Source: JAUSFM01 sp964343705 (GTDB lineage Archaea > Nanobdellota > Nanobdellia > Woesearchaeales > UBA12501). Taken from it: a stretch of 64,000 bases of DNA. The position numbers were made by a program, and so were the translations under genes. Under the pieces are notes generated by a model. The model did not search any database and was not told the DNA's origin. It saw nothing but the letters and a program-made list of their open reading frames with translations. The DNA is taken from NCBI GenBank assembly GCA_964343705.1, contig CAYFJX010000001.1:62001-126000 (forward strand), in the 5' to 3' direction. Below, piece by piece: positions 8,013 through 16,413 of this stretch; the stretch's first letter is position 1; each line of letters opens with the position of its first letter.

Positions 8013-10160
8013 TTATTTCAATCGTTTTCGTAAGTAATCATCTAAATCACTTGCTTGCTGTTTAAATTTTTCGGTTGCTACCTTCGGAGGTTTTGACTCT
8101 CGAGGTTTTTTTGCAATAACAATACGTGCTCCTTGTGGTCCTCGTGAAATGTACACTAGAGATCCTATCACGAGCATAACAACAAACACAGTCCAAAGAA
8201 GCTTTGAATACTTGAGAATTCTATCTTGTATAAAGCTACCTGCTGCACCAACACCTACAGCTCCACCTGTAACTGATGCTCCTGCACCTTGAGCTGCACC
8301 TTGTGAACCTGAAGAGGGAGATGCTGATGATCCTGACTCGCCTGTTCCTTGACTACCACGAGCTGTGCTGCCTTCACCTGTACCTGCTGAGGCAGATGAA
8401 GCTGTAGAGGAACCAGGTGATGACCCAATTGAGCTAACTGCTCCTGTTGAAGAGGGTGCGCCTCGTCCTGGAGAAGATCCACGCAAGGTTCGACTATTTC
8501 TATTTGTTGCTGAGCCTGAATCACCTGAGTCACTACTAGATGCACTTTGAACAGTAAGTGTAATAGTTTGATTATATGTTATGCCATTTGCCGCTGTGAC
8601 TTGTGCAAGAAGTGTGTAGGTTCCTTCGCTGCTTGGGGCAGAAAGGGAGTGGCTAAATACTCCTGTTTGATTATCTGAGTTAGTAGACGTTGTACTGTTT
8701 GGAAGAATAAATTGTAATGTTGCTCCTGCAGGAATACTGCCATCATCAAGACTTACATTACCTGTTAAGGAAACTGTTCCTCCAGGTGTAACACTGCTAG
8801 AACCTGCCCCTAATGAAATAACATAATCATAGGTGACATTGCTATTGGTTGTGCTTGCAATGGTGTGACTTACTGTGTCGTCTGCATACACTTTGATTTG
8901 GTACTCACCGAGCGCAGTACTTGTTGTTGTAGGGGAGGTAAAAGTGTAACTACTCCCACTTGCTGCAGTTGTCATGTTAACTGTTGTGCCATTGAATATA
9001 AGTTCTGCTCGGACATCACTAATCCCACTAAAGTCTGTAATGGAAGCAGTTGCTGTGATGTTTTTCCCCCGAACAATAAGTGAGGGTGTATGGGTATAAC
9101 TTATAGTTGGTGGTGTGTTGTCAATTTTTATTGTTCGTGTAGTGCTTGTTGCAGTATTTCCAGCAAGGTCGCTACACTGCACTTGCCAAGCGTAACTGCC
9201 ATCGGTAGTGTTAATGACCTCGCTGTTGGTGCTTGATTGGGATGCAGTAACTGATTTTTTCACTGTACCATTAAGGAGCATGTCACAGGTAACAGTTGGC
9301 GAGAGGGTGTCACTCACGTCAAATTGTGCAGTAAGGTTGCCTGTTGTAAAAATGTCATCTGCTGGTCCTACAATGCTAAGAGAAGGTGCTGTGTTGTCAA
9401 TGGTAAAATTGCCAGTTGACGTGCTGCTTTCTCCGCCGTTTGATGTTGCAGTAAAGGTGTAACACACAACGTCATTTTCATTAAATGAAGAAAGATCTGC
9501 TGTGCTGCTGTACACAGTGTTGTTTGCAGTTAAGCTTACGGATGTGGTGTTAGCACCACAAGTACCATAAGCAAAGGAAGTACTACCAACACCAGACTCT
9601 GGATCAGTGATAGTTGCACTAACTGTTTCCACTGCTGGTTTTAGAAATGTTGATCCAGCTGGAGCAGGGTTTGAAATAACTGGAGGAGATGCATCATTGA
9701 GAATTGTCACTGATGTTTTTTCTTTTTTTTCCTTGCCTGTAGAGTCAGTGGTTGTAATAGTCCAGTGTTCTGACGAGTCACTACTGACTGTGGAAAGAGT
9801 ACCAGTAAATTGGAGATAGGTGTAAATCACAAAGCTACCTGCAGGAATAGTGTTGTTTTCCCAAAAAATTGTTGAGCCACTTGCTGAAATGTTCCAGCCC
9901 TGGTTAAAATCAGTAGAGTTTGTTTGTTCCACATTACTCACACTTGGACCTGTAAAATCAAGTTTAGTAAGTGACTTGCTACTATGAGAGGTGATTACCG
10001 TGACATTAAACACAGGAGTTGTACCTTCGTACACTGATGAAGGAGAAATTTCAATGGTAGTGCCTGCGAGTGCACTGGTAGCAAGAAGACAAAACATGAG
10101 GAATAACGTAGTAAGACTATAGAATACTCTAGACCTATGTAGATCACCTCTAATCTCCAT
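8013..10160 (-). CDS. Ig-repeat surface protein with C-terminal membrane anchor
   Basis: 715 aa. A signal peptide (hydrophobic core about residues 13-32, ending LATSALAG) is followed by four to five Ig/cadherin-like beta modules. Several show the 'DNTaPs/DNTPPTI...DxSG' boundaries typical of Big_3-like repeats (SDTLSPTVTC, TDPESGVGS, TDFSGISDV) and many N-x-S/T sequons. Residues about 545-635 are a Ser/Gly/Ala-rich stalk, then comes one membrane helix (LLWTVFVVMLVIGSLVYIS) and a cytosolic charged tail ending DDYLRKRLK. It is likely a stalked adhesin or wall protein. The upstream box TTTATAAAT is palindromic and could also fire toward the structured element at 10234. Confidence 0.7.
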   Translation of the reverse strand: MEIRGDLHRSRVFYSLTTLFLMFCLLATSALAGTTIEISPSSVYEGTTPVFNVTVITSHSSKSLTKLDFTGPSVSNVEQTNSTDFNQGWNISASGSTIFWENNTIPAGSFVIYTYLQFTGTLSTVSSDSSEHWTITTTDSTGKEKKEKTSVTILNDASPPVISNPAPAGSTFLKPAVETVSATITDPESGVGSTSFAYGTCGANTTSVSLTANNTVYSSTADLSSFNENDVVCYTFTATSNGGESSTSTGNFTIDNTAPSLSIVGPADDIFTTGNLTAQFDVSDTLSPTVTCDMLLNGTVKKSVTASQSSTNSEVINTTDGSYAWQVQCSDLAGNTATSTTRTIKIDNTPPTISYTHTPSLIVRGKNITATASITDFSGISDVRAELIFNGTTVNMTTAASGSSYTFTSPTTTSTALGEYQIKVYADDTVSHTIASTTNSNVTYDYVISLGAGSSSVTPGGTVSLTGNVSLDDGSIPAGATLQFILPNSTTSTNSDNQTGVFSHSLSAPSSEGTYTLLAQVTAANGITYNQTITLTVQSASSSDSGDSGSATNRNSRTLRGSSPGRGAPSSTGAVSSIGSSPGSSTASSASAGTGEGSTARGSQGTGESGSSASPSSGSQGAAQGAGASVTGGAVGVGAAGSFIQDRILKYSKLLWTVFVVMLVIGSLVYISRGPQGARIVIAKKPRESKPPKVATEKFKQQASDLDDYLRKRLK

Positions 10161-10233
10161 GCTACAATAATAAGGGGCTTTTTTATTTATAAATATTGTG
10201 GAGAAAAGAGCATGGGCAACAAGACCTTCTTAA

Positions 10234-10342
10234 GGAGTGGCACTGGCTTGGAGTGTGAAAGGAAAATAACTGATTCATGCAAGTTATTTTCCGCAAAATC
10301 TGCGCCCTGGATGGGCGCAGTTAAACTCCCCAGTGCCACTCC
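10234..10342 (+). ncRNA. Structured three-way-junction element, divergent copy 1
   Basis: Sequence directly shows three nested stems. The outer stem is GGAGTGGCACTGG at 10234-10246 paired with CCAGTGCCACTCC at 10330-10342 (13 bp). Hairpin 1 is GGAAAATAACT at 10261-10271 with AGTTATTTTCC at 10282-10292 (11 bp, 10-nt loop). Hairpin 2 is CTGCGCCC at 10300-10307 with GGGCGCAG at 10313-10320. The joints AAT before hairpin 2 and TTAAACT after it match those of the four repeat copies at 42, 46, 49 and 60 kb, although the stem sequences differ. It lies between divergent genes and upstream of the TATA box of the 10425 gene, so it is either its own transcript or a DNA element. Strand is set by those joints. 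Confidence 0.6.
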
Positions 10343-10380
10343 CTCCAGCACACCACACACCCATTAAAAAACCAGGTAAA

Positions 10381-10390
10381 ACTATATAAA
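10381..10390 (+). promoter_or_regulatory. TATA box for the 10425 gene
   Basis: ACTATATAAA lies 35-44 nt before the ATG, followed by a GGTG Shine-Dalgarno about 10 nt before the start. This places the mRNA start after the structured element at 10234-10342. Confidence 0.5.
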
Positions 10391-10424
10391 CAAACATTGC
10401 CCTCTCCCACACAGGTGTAGAGTA

Positions 10425-12194
10425 ATGGAAGCATTGTTAGAAGAACTAGTAGAGCATAAAGACGTACGACAACTTGCTCGGTTTCAGCCGTCAGATATTG
10501 CTTCTTTGTTGTGTTTACGAAGAAATTTTATTGCAAACGCGCGTCAGAATTTTATTGAGCGAGGAAAGTTTGTTGTGACACCCCATCAGGGTACAAGTGT
10601 ACACTCTGGCGGTAAACAACCTGCGATCTGTTTCTCTTTTGGACGTGGCATCCCTAGAATGTGGCTTAAAGATCGTTTAAAAGGTTCAGCTGCAACCATT
10701 AACAAATATGTGGAGATGAATCCCTTTATCAGATATCGATGTAGCTTACCCGGTTCAATGGGCTTGGGCGACCATGCGCTTACTGGCCGCGAATTCTTGA
10801 TGTTGTCTGAACTGCTTGACATTGGTCCTATCAGGCCTAAAATAAATTTCCAAAACGCGGCGCGTGTGCTGCATGCAACTGATGACCAACTAAGAGGATA
10901 TCTTGTGGATATTATCAGAGGAACAGAAGCTAACAGGGATTTAAGCGATGATGGATTACATGGACAACAATTGTTTAAGCTGCCACCCATGAATAGGGGT
11001 ATGTTGTTTGAAGTCATGCATTATTTTTACTCGTCATTGCCTGATGGTTTCCCTAGAGAAGAACCAAAACCAGAACTGTATATTGTCCAAGAATCACGCA
11101 TAGAAGAGCAACCCCCAAGAAAGCTAGGAAAGCTACGGAGAAAACACTTTCCTGCTTCACAAGAGTACTTACTTGCATTGCAAAAATTAGAAGGTGATGT
11201 GCCTGATGATATGCCATATATTGCCCAGGCCATGTACAAGAACCGACAAAGAGGAGGAGTGTATGAATCTGTTGGTAGCCAAAGTGCACAACCTGGAGCC
11301 TCCACCAAGTTAAAAGCTGGTGACCAAGATTTGGCAACACAGTTACAAGCAGAAATGGAATCAATGACTGGAGCAGAGCTTGCCAAGATTACTGCCTGGC
11401 AAAAAACAAGTGGGGAGATTTTTGCTTGCCTGCCTGAACAACTTACTGGGGAGGACGCACATGCTGCAGTGAGTAGCTTAAAATACGCTGTGGATCTTGG
11501 TTTCACTATTGAAAAGATGAAAAAAGCATTGCGAGACATTGGTGATTTTTCTTTTCCAGCTCGTTACCTAGGACATCGCACTCGAAGTAAGAAAACTTTC
11601 ATTGCAGCATACAAAAAAGTTGTTAGCACATTCTACCCACTAAAAACAGAAGATGTAGCTCACCTGGTGTTGTACCGTGCTGCAAAAGCGCGACTGTCTG
11701 TAACTGAAGATGACTTTGCTGAGTTTTTGACAGAAGCACGACCTGTTGAGTTTATGGGTGAGTTGTATTTCCAACCTAAGCAGGTAAAGACCCTGCTTAA
11801 CCACCACCTTCAAGATCTTGATACAGGGGAATATTTGCATTTCAATCAGGCGTTGCGATTAATACGAGAGTACGAACAAGAACATGGTGTTACTGGGTGG
11901 CCATATGCTTCTCGTGAACTGGTCGACAAACTGCCCAAGTACCAGTTAAAAGAAGATGGTGAAAAAGGCGCAGGTCATTTTGTAAAACGAGAAGAACTTG
12001 AACAAGGTGTTCTAGCCATGCTCAAGCATGTCTACAAGGTTCCTGAATTCCAAGATGATGTTACCATTACACCCTTTGATGCACAGTATCGTACTAGAGA
12101 ATTAGTAGAGGAAGAAACTGAAACTGACAATGAACCAGCAGTGATTGTTGAACCTGGAGAAATGAGTGACATAATTACATTCTTTGGTGAGTAA
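10425..12194 (+). CDS. Conserved-looking cytosolic protein of unknown function
   Basis: 589 aa. I do not recognise it. There is no signal peptide or membrane helix, so it is cytosolic. The N-terminal 60 residues (LARFQPSDIASLLCLRRNFI) are helical with an HTH-like feel, the middle is mixed, residues 240-330 are a charged linker, and the rest is mostly helical with repeated 'LLNHHLQDLDTGEYLHFNQALRLIREYE' type helices (shown here in pieces: LLNHHLQ, YLHFNQALRLI). The tail is acidic (EEETETDNEPAVIVEPGEM). Good Shine-Dalgarno and TATA sites and normal codon use support a real gene. It could be a multi-domain nucleic-acid-binding or scaffold protein, but nothing seen decides this. Confidence 0.6.
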   Translation: MEALLEELVEHKDVRQLARFQPSDIASLLCLRRNFIANARQNFIERGKFVVTPHQGTSVHSGGKQPAICFSFGRGIPRMWLKDRLKGSAATINKYVEMNPFIRYRCSLPGSMGLGDHALTGREFLMLSELLDIGPIRPKINFQNAARVLHATDDQLRGYLVDIIRGTEANRDLSDDGLHGQQLFKLPPMNRGMLFEVMHYFYSSLPDGFPREEPKPELYIVQESRIEEQPPRKLGKLRRKHFPASQEYLLALQKLEGDVPDDMPYIAQAMYKNRQRGGVYESVGSQSAQPGASTKLKAGDQDLATQLQAEMESMTGAELAKITAWQKTSGEIFACLPEQLTGEDAHAAVSSLKYAVDLGFTIEKMKKALRDIGDFSFPARYLGHRTRSKKTFIAAYKKVVSTFYPLKTEDVAHLVLYRAAKARLSVTEDDFAEFLTEARPVEFMGELYFQPKQVKTLLNHHLQDLDTGEYLHFNQALRLIREYEQEHGVTGWPYASRELVDKLPKYQLKEDGEKGAGHFVKREELEQGVLAMLKHVYKVPEFQDDVTITPFDAQYRTRELVEEETETDNEPAVIVEPGEMSDIITFFGE

Positions 12195-12211
12195 GACCAT
12201 TCACAACAATT

Positions 12212-13177
12212 CTAATCCCGCAACAACACAACACCAACAAGGATTAAGACTAGAACTATAAGTACTACTACCACAAGACCAAGAACCATGAAGAGCGGGG
12301 AAACAGGTGCTGACGTTTTTGCTTGCTCGCTTTGTGCTTGAGATGCTTCAGAGGGTGTTGTTTCTGTGTCTGGCACGTCACTTGCTGATGTAGATTCTTC
12401 TTCTGAACCACTTACCTCTTGTGCTGCCTCACTTGATGTTGTTGCCAACTCAGTTATTTTACATGAGACCACTTGTTCCCTTGGGCACGTCTCAATACCT
12501 AAAGCCAGAAAGGTTGCGTCTTCGTGTTGCATACGCGGAAACCTGAGCAAGTATGAATCCCTTCCATTATCTTTAAGCTGCCTGCCTTTTAGATAGGTTA
12601 CTCCTTCAAGTTTTCGGCCAGAACTGTGAAAATACAGACGAACATCTGTTTGTGGGTTTGGTTTAGTGTGTTGACCAGTGTGTAAGCCTTCAAATGACAC
12701 ACTGTACAAATCTTTTTCAGCAGTACACTTGTTGATTTTGAAGTTTTCCTGCGCAATACTACAATCATACTCAAATCCTGGACAATCATGAAGATTTACC
12801 TTTTTTTGACAAGGTTCATATTTACAGCCAGGGTAGTTTACAGTTACTGTGTACCTACCTGTTTCATTAAAAAGTGCGTGGTTAGATACAAAATCTGCTT
12901 TTTTAGTGTAACTTTCTTTTCCGTGAATAGTACTTTGGGAAAACCTACCTGGAACAGTAAAGCTGTGGTTTGTTATAATATGATGGGCAGTAACAGTTAC
13001 TTGATCAAGAGGTAATTTACCTCTGCGAGAATTTTGTGCTTCAAAAGTAAATGAACCATCTTCTCTGCAATTAGGACCATTAATAACCAGGTCAGTATAT
13101 TCAACTGCGAGAACAGAGCTGAGAGTAACCAAAACTAAGAAGAGTGCAATAACTGCCAATAGTATTGTTTTTCTCAT
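12212..13177 (-). CDS. Exported Cys-containing surface protein, C-terminal anchor
   Basis: I place the start at the ATG at 13177 (MRKTILLAVIALFL), which begins a clear signal peptide and follows GGGGGT; the longer frame to 13264 adds a poor N-terminus. The product is 321 aa. A cleaved signal ends near SSVLAVEY. A beta-rich ectodomain with about eight Cys follows (CREDG, CKYEPC, CPGFEYDC, CTAEK, CPREQVVSC), probably disulphide-bonded. Next comes a Ser/Glu/Thr-rich stalk (residues about 235-285) and one membrane helix ending LLRD. I do not recognise the family. It ends 17 nt from the convergent 10425 gene. Confidence 0.6.
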   Translation of the reverse strand: MRKTILLAVIALFLVLVTLSSVLAVEYTDLVINGPNCREDGSFTFEAQNSRRGKLPLDQVTVTAHHIITNHSFTVPGRFSQSTIHGKESYTKKADFVSNHALFNETGRYTVTVNYPGCKYEPCQKKVNLHDCPGFEYDCSIAQENFKINKCTAEKDLYSVSFEGLHTGQHTKPNPQTDVRLYFHSSGRKLEGVTYLKGRQLKDNGRDSYLLRFPRMQHEDATFLALGIETCPREQVVSCKITELATTSSEAAQEVSGSEEESTSASDVPDTETTPSEASQAQSEQAKTSAPVSPLFMVLGLVVVVLIVLVLILVGVVLLRD

Positions 13178-13335
13178 ACCCCCAGAGAGTAGTATTTCTG
13201 GGACGTTTATAATGTTTTGTGTTGTAGAGACGTACAAAAGCAAAACCAGAGCAGAGATCGTCAAGAGTTAGTAGTGATTCAGCGTACTGCCTGAGACCAA
13301 CAACTTTAAAAATGTGCAAAGCAATGTGCAAAGAT

Positions 13336-13971
13336 ATGGTGATAGAATTAGTATATTTGGTTATTGCAGTTCTAGCTGCTGGCTTTGGTTTCTATTCATA
13401 CAGCTTACGTAACCCTGACATTAATCCTCCTGTTGGAGATAATATTGTGAGCCCAGCATATGGAAGAGTAGCAAGGATTGTCCGCACAACAAAAGAGTAT
13501 GTTACTCTCAAAAAGGGTTGGGGAAAGATTCAAACGCTCACATCTGATGTTGGCAAGGATTGTTATTTGATTGATATTGTGATGAATCTTAAAGATGTTC
13601 ACTTTCAAAAAGCGCCTGCTGCAGGTACTGTTTTGTATACACGTCACAAGCCAGGTAAGTGGAAGAATGCAGTAAAAAAAGCTAGTAACCTAAAAGCAGC
13701 ATTGGAAAATGAAAAAATGGAAATCTTACTTGACACCAAGTTCGGTAAGGTAAAAGTGATTCAAATAGCAGGGTATGTTGCACGGCGTATTCGTTGCTTT
13801 GTAAAGAAGAATCACAAAGTACAAAAAGGACAAGACCTAGGAGTTATAAAAATGGGTAGTCAAGTCACGTTAATTATGCCTGCAAAATACAAGCTTAACA
13901 TAAAGGAAGGCCAAAGAGTATATGGCGGCAAGACAATTATTTGTCGAAAACCAAGGAGTAGAGCAAAATGA
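13336..13971 (+). CDS. psd: Archaeal-type phosphatidylserine decarboxylase
   Basis: Decarboxylates (archaeal) phosphatidylserine to phosphatidylethanolamine at the membrane. I use the ATG at 13336 because TTTAAAAA at about 13304-13311 puts the mRNA start near 13335, giving a leaderless 211-aa protein; frames from 13312 would add eight residues. It has an N-terminal membrane helix, a central LKDVHFQKAPAAG segment matching the family 'p.DVH..raP..G', and near the C-terminus LGVIKMGSQVTLIMP. There the Gly-Ser pair (residues 174-175) is the expected autocleavage site that makes the pyruvoyl group. The stop overlaps the start of pssA by 4 nt, so translation is probably coupled. Its small size fits the short archaeal Psd class. 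Confidence 0.85.
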   Translation: MVIELVYLVIAVLAAGFGFYSYSLRNPDINPPVGDNIVSPAYGRVARIVRTTKEYVTLKKGWGKIQTLTSDVGKDCYLIDIVMNLKDVHFQKAPAAGTVLYTRHKPGKWKNAVKKASNLKAALENEKMEILLDTKFGKVKVIQIAGYVARRIRCFVKKNHKVQKGQDLGVIKMGSQVTLIMPAKYKLNIKEGQRVYGGKTIICRKPRSRAK

Positions 13972-14471
13972 AAATCATCAAAATGCTGACACTTGCAGAT
14001 CTTGTAACTCTATCGTCTGCAGCGTCTGCATTGCTCGCCATGTTGCTTGCTATTAGTGATAGGCTTATGCCTGCATCGTTCTTGATTGTCCTTTCTGTAT
14101 TTCTTGATTGGGCAGATGGCCGTGTGGCTCGGGCAACAAAAAAAGTGCATCCACTTGGTAAGGAGCTTGACAGTTTGGCAGACCTTGTAGCATTTTGTGT
14201 TGCACCTGCAGTGTTTGGTTTTTTGCTTGTAGGCTGGCACCCCATTATCACAGCAGTGATCATATTCTTCTTACTCTGTGGGGTATTACGACTAGCACGC
14301 TTTAATGTGACTGACCACAAAAAAGGATTTCAAGGAGTCCCCACCACTGTAAATGGGGTTTTATTTCCGGTGTTATACTGGCTGAGTCTTCCAACTGGTT
14401 TTTACGTGTATGTATACTTTTTTATGGGAGTACTTATGATTAGTTCAATTCAAATAAAAAAAATAGTTTAA
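13968..14471 (+). CDS. pssA: CDP-alcohol phosphatidyltransferase, likely phosphatidylserine synthase
   Basis: 167 aa, about five membrane helices. The full CDP-alcohol phosphotransferase signature is present at residues 50-72: D50-G51-x2-A54-R55-x8-G64-x3-D68-x3-D72, the metal and CDP-lipid binding residues. Being sandwiched between psd and the DUF212 gene makes serine the likely acceptor, so it would make archaetidylserine for the decarboxylase. A related alcohol such as glycerol or inositol phosphate cannot be excluded from sequence alone, but the neighbour argues against it. Overlaps psd by 4 nt. Confidence 0.85.
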   Translation: MKIIKMLTLADLVTLSSAASALLAMLLAISDRLMPASFLIVLSVFLDWADGRVARATKKVHPLGKELDSLADLVAFCVAPAVFGFLLVGWHPIITAVIIFFLLCGVLRLARFNVTDHKKGFQGVPTTVNGVLFPVLYWLSLPTGFYVYVYFFMGVLMISSIQIKKIV

Positions 14472-14483
14472 GGTGCTATAAAG

Positions 14484-14921
14484 ATGATAACCTTTAATCA
14501 ACTCGTGTTACCTATTGTTGCAGCAGCACTTCTTTCACAAGTTCTTAAAGTTATCATCAAAAGTTGGAAGCATCAAGAAAGTGACATGTCTGTATTCTTG
14601 TTTGAACCAGGTGGCATGCCATCAACACACTCTGCCATGGTTACAACTCTGACAACCACTTTGTACCTTGCAGAGGTTGATACTGCTTTGTTTACTATCT
14701 GCCTGTTGTTTTCATGTATTGTCATGGTTGATGCTGTGGGTGTCCGTCGTGAAGCAGGAGAAAACGCACGTCGTATTAACCAAATGCTTGAAGCATTTAC
14801 AAGCAAGAAAGGTAAGAAGATTAAGCATGTTCGGGAAGTACTAGGTCACACGCCTGTGCAAGTATTTGCAGGCATCGTGATTGGATTACTTGTAGCCACA
14901 TTCTTTTTTAGTTATTTCTAA
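14484..14921 (+). CDS. DUF212 (YuiD-like) acid-phosphatase/haloperoxidase-related membrane protein
   Basis: 145 aa with four membrane helices. The GGMPSTHSA motif (residues 43-51) is the hallmark of the DUF212 family, a short relative of PAP2 phosphatases. Residues RREAGENARRIN and LGHTPVQVFAGIVIG also match it. In plants and bacteria the family is suggested to remove phosphate from lipid phosphates. In this operon, 12 nt after pssA, it could hydrolyse a lipid phosphate intermediate (inference). It closes the three-gene lipid operon. Confidence 0.8.
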   Translation: MITFNQLVLPIVAAALLSQVLKVIIKSWKHQESDMSVFLFEPGGMPSTHSAMVTTLTTTLYLAEVDTALFTICLLFSCIVMVDAVGVRREAGENARRINQMLEAFTSKKGKKIKHVREVLGHTPVQVFAGIVIGLLVATFFFSYF

Positions 14922-14937
14922 GAAGATCTAAACAACC

Positions 14938-15453
14938 CTATGGAAGCAACCCACCAAAGGGGTGAAGCAGGATGCAAAGAAAGAACACTAGATTTTTTGT
15001 CAGAATGCCTTTGAGTAACATCTTTCGTCGTGCTTTTGGTAACTCTTTTTTGTCTCCTTGATCTTTCTTTTCTTCAGCAACCCAGACAGTTGCTGTGAGC
15101 ATGTTAAGCAAAAACAGTGTGATAGCAATAATAACAAAGAAGGTTTGGTCACGTGCAGCTACAAAAAATAAGACTGCAAAAAAGAATTGAAGATTTGGCT
15201 TGTAAAATATCTTACTATAGTAAGCACTAATCAGAGCTAGAAATATGACAATCATAACCAAGTAGCTTTCATACAAGAAATAAATTGAGGTTCCCACCAT
15301 GCCAATGTAGATAAGCTTGCGTATGATCATAAACCACTTTTTTCCCAGTGCAAGTTCTTCCTGCACACGAAAACTAAGCATTGCTCCAAGAGCAAGACCA
15401 GTGTATGTGATCATGGCAATAAGAAAGTATGAAGGAAAATTGAGTGGGTCCAT
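14938..15453 (-). CDS. Multi-pass membrane protein of unknown function
   Basis: 171 aa, about five membrane helices separated by short basic loops (FRVQEELALGKKW, KIFYKPN, a charged loop EEKKDQGDKKELPKARRK). I do not recognise the family. The gene follows minD by 24 nt on the same strand and is likely co-transcribed. It ends 16 nt from the convergent DUF212 gene. A membrane partner for the MinD-type ATPase is possible but only suggested by adjacency. Confidence 0.6.
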   Translation of the reverse strand: MDPLNFPSYFLIAMITYTGLALGAMLSFRVQEELALGKKWFMIIRKLIYIGMVGTSIYFLYESYLVMIVIFLALISAYYSKIFYKPNLQFFFAVLFFVAARDQTFFVIIAITLFLLNMLTATVWVAEEKKDQGDKKELPKARRKMLLKGILTKNLVFFLCILLHPFGGLLP

Positions 15454-15477
15454 GCTTGTGCCTAGTGTGCGCCTGTT

Positions 15478-16287
15478 TTAATCTTTTTCAAAGGGTGTGC
15501 CTAAAACTGCCCTGTTAACTTCGTGTTTTGCAAGGTCACCTTTAAAGATTCTCTTTTTGATCCTGCTAAGCATTCGTGGATCTCTGTAGGTCTCTCCAAT
15601 AAGTGCTGCACCTAGTTTCCGGTATTCAACAACCACATCAGTTATAGGACCATAAATACTTGCAGGTGTTGTTGCTGCAAGTGCTTCAAGAACTCGTACA
15701 TCATCACGTACAAGGGCAACAACAGGTGTTTCTGTTGCTTCTTCTATTTCTTCTGTGGTAAGTTCAAATCCTTTATTACGAGACTTGTTAATAATGAGGC
15801 CAGTAATTGGTGTGCCACGTCGCTTTGCAATCTTTACAGCATGCATGGTACAACTGAGTGTTGGATAATCAGGACTGGTCACCACCATGAGCTCATCTGA
15901 AGCCATCATGGTTGAGAGAATCTCCTCATTAAGTGAGGGTGATGCGTCAAGAAGAATAAAATCATACTGTTTTCTAAGTTTTTGAATCTTACGTTGGAGT
16001 TTTAGCGGGTCTACACGCTTGGGAACCACACTTCCTGCAATGATATCTAAACTGCCGTGTTTGATGACTGAGTCTTCAATTTCATTCTTGCCCGCAAGCA
16101 CGTCGTGAATAGTAACTCCTGGGTTGACAATGCCAAAATGAAGGCCAAGATTGGCAGCAGAATAATTAGCATCTACAATGAGTACGCGCTGGTCAAATTC
16201 ATAGGCTAACACTGTACCTAGGTTAGAAACAGTGGTTGTTTTTCCAACTCCTCCTTTTATGGCAATAATGCCTATAACGCGTCCCAC
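15478..16287 (-). CDS. minD: MinD/ParA-family ATPase
   Basis: 269 aa. The deviant Walker A motif KGGVGKT (residues 11-17) begins the protein, followed by NLGTVLAYEF, a switch region ILLDASPSLNEE (Walker B/switch II; MinD has DSPAG) and a TSPDYPTLSCTMHAVKIA segment typical of archaeal MinD-like proteins. These dimeric ATPases place cargo on membrane or nucleoid. The C-terminus (RIKKRIFKGDLAK) is basic and may be the membrane-targeting part. It starts with GTG, with GAGGTG 5-10 nt upstream and a GTATATAAGG box further up. No MinE or MinC partner is present; the next gene in the operon is a membrane protein. Confidence 0.85.
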   Translation of the reverse strand: MGRVIGIIAIKGGVGKTTTVSNLGTVLAYEFDQRVLIVDANYSAANLGLHFGIVNPGVTIHDVLAGKNEIEDSVIKHGSLDIIAGSVVPKRVDPLKLQRKIQKLRKQYDFILLDASPSLNEEILSTMMASDELMVVTSPDYPTLSCTMHAVKIAKRRGTPITGLIINKSRNKGFELTTEEIEEATETPVVALVRDDVRVLEALAATTPASIYGPITDVVVEYRKLGAALIGETYRDPRMLSRIKKRIFKGDLAKHEVNRAVLGTPFEKD

Positions 16288-16413
16288 TATACACCTCTTT
16301 GAAACTACCTTATATACTACATAAGATCATACTTTAATCTCATTTCGGGTTTTGTACTTATAAAGTTTGTGGTGACCGCAACGCTTAAATACACCTTGCA
16401 GGTTCCTCACCCC

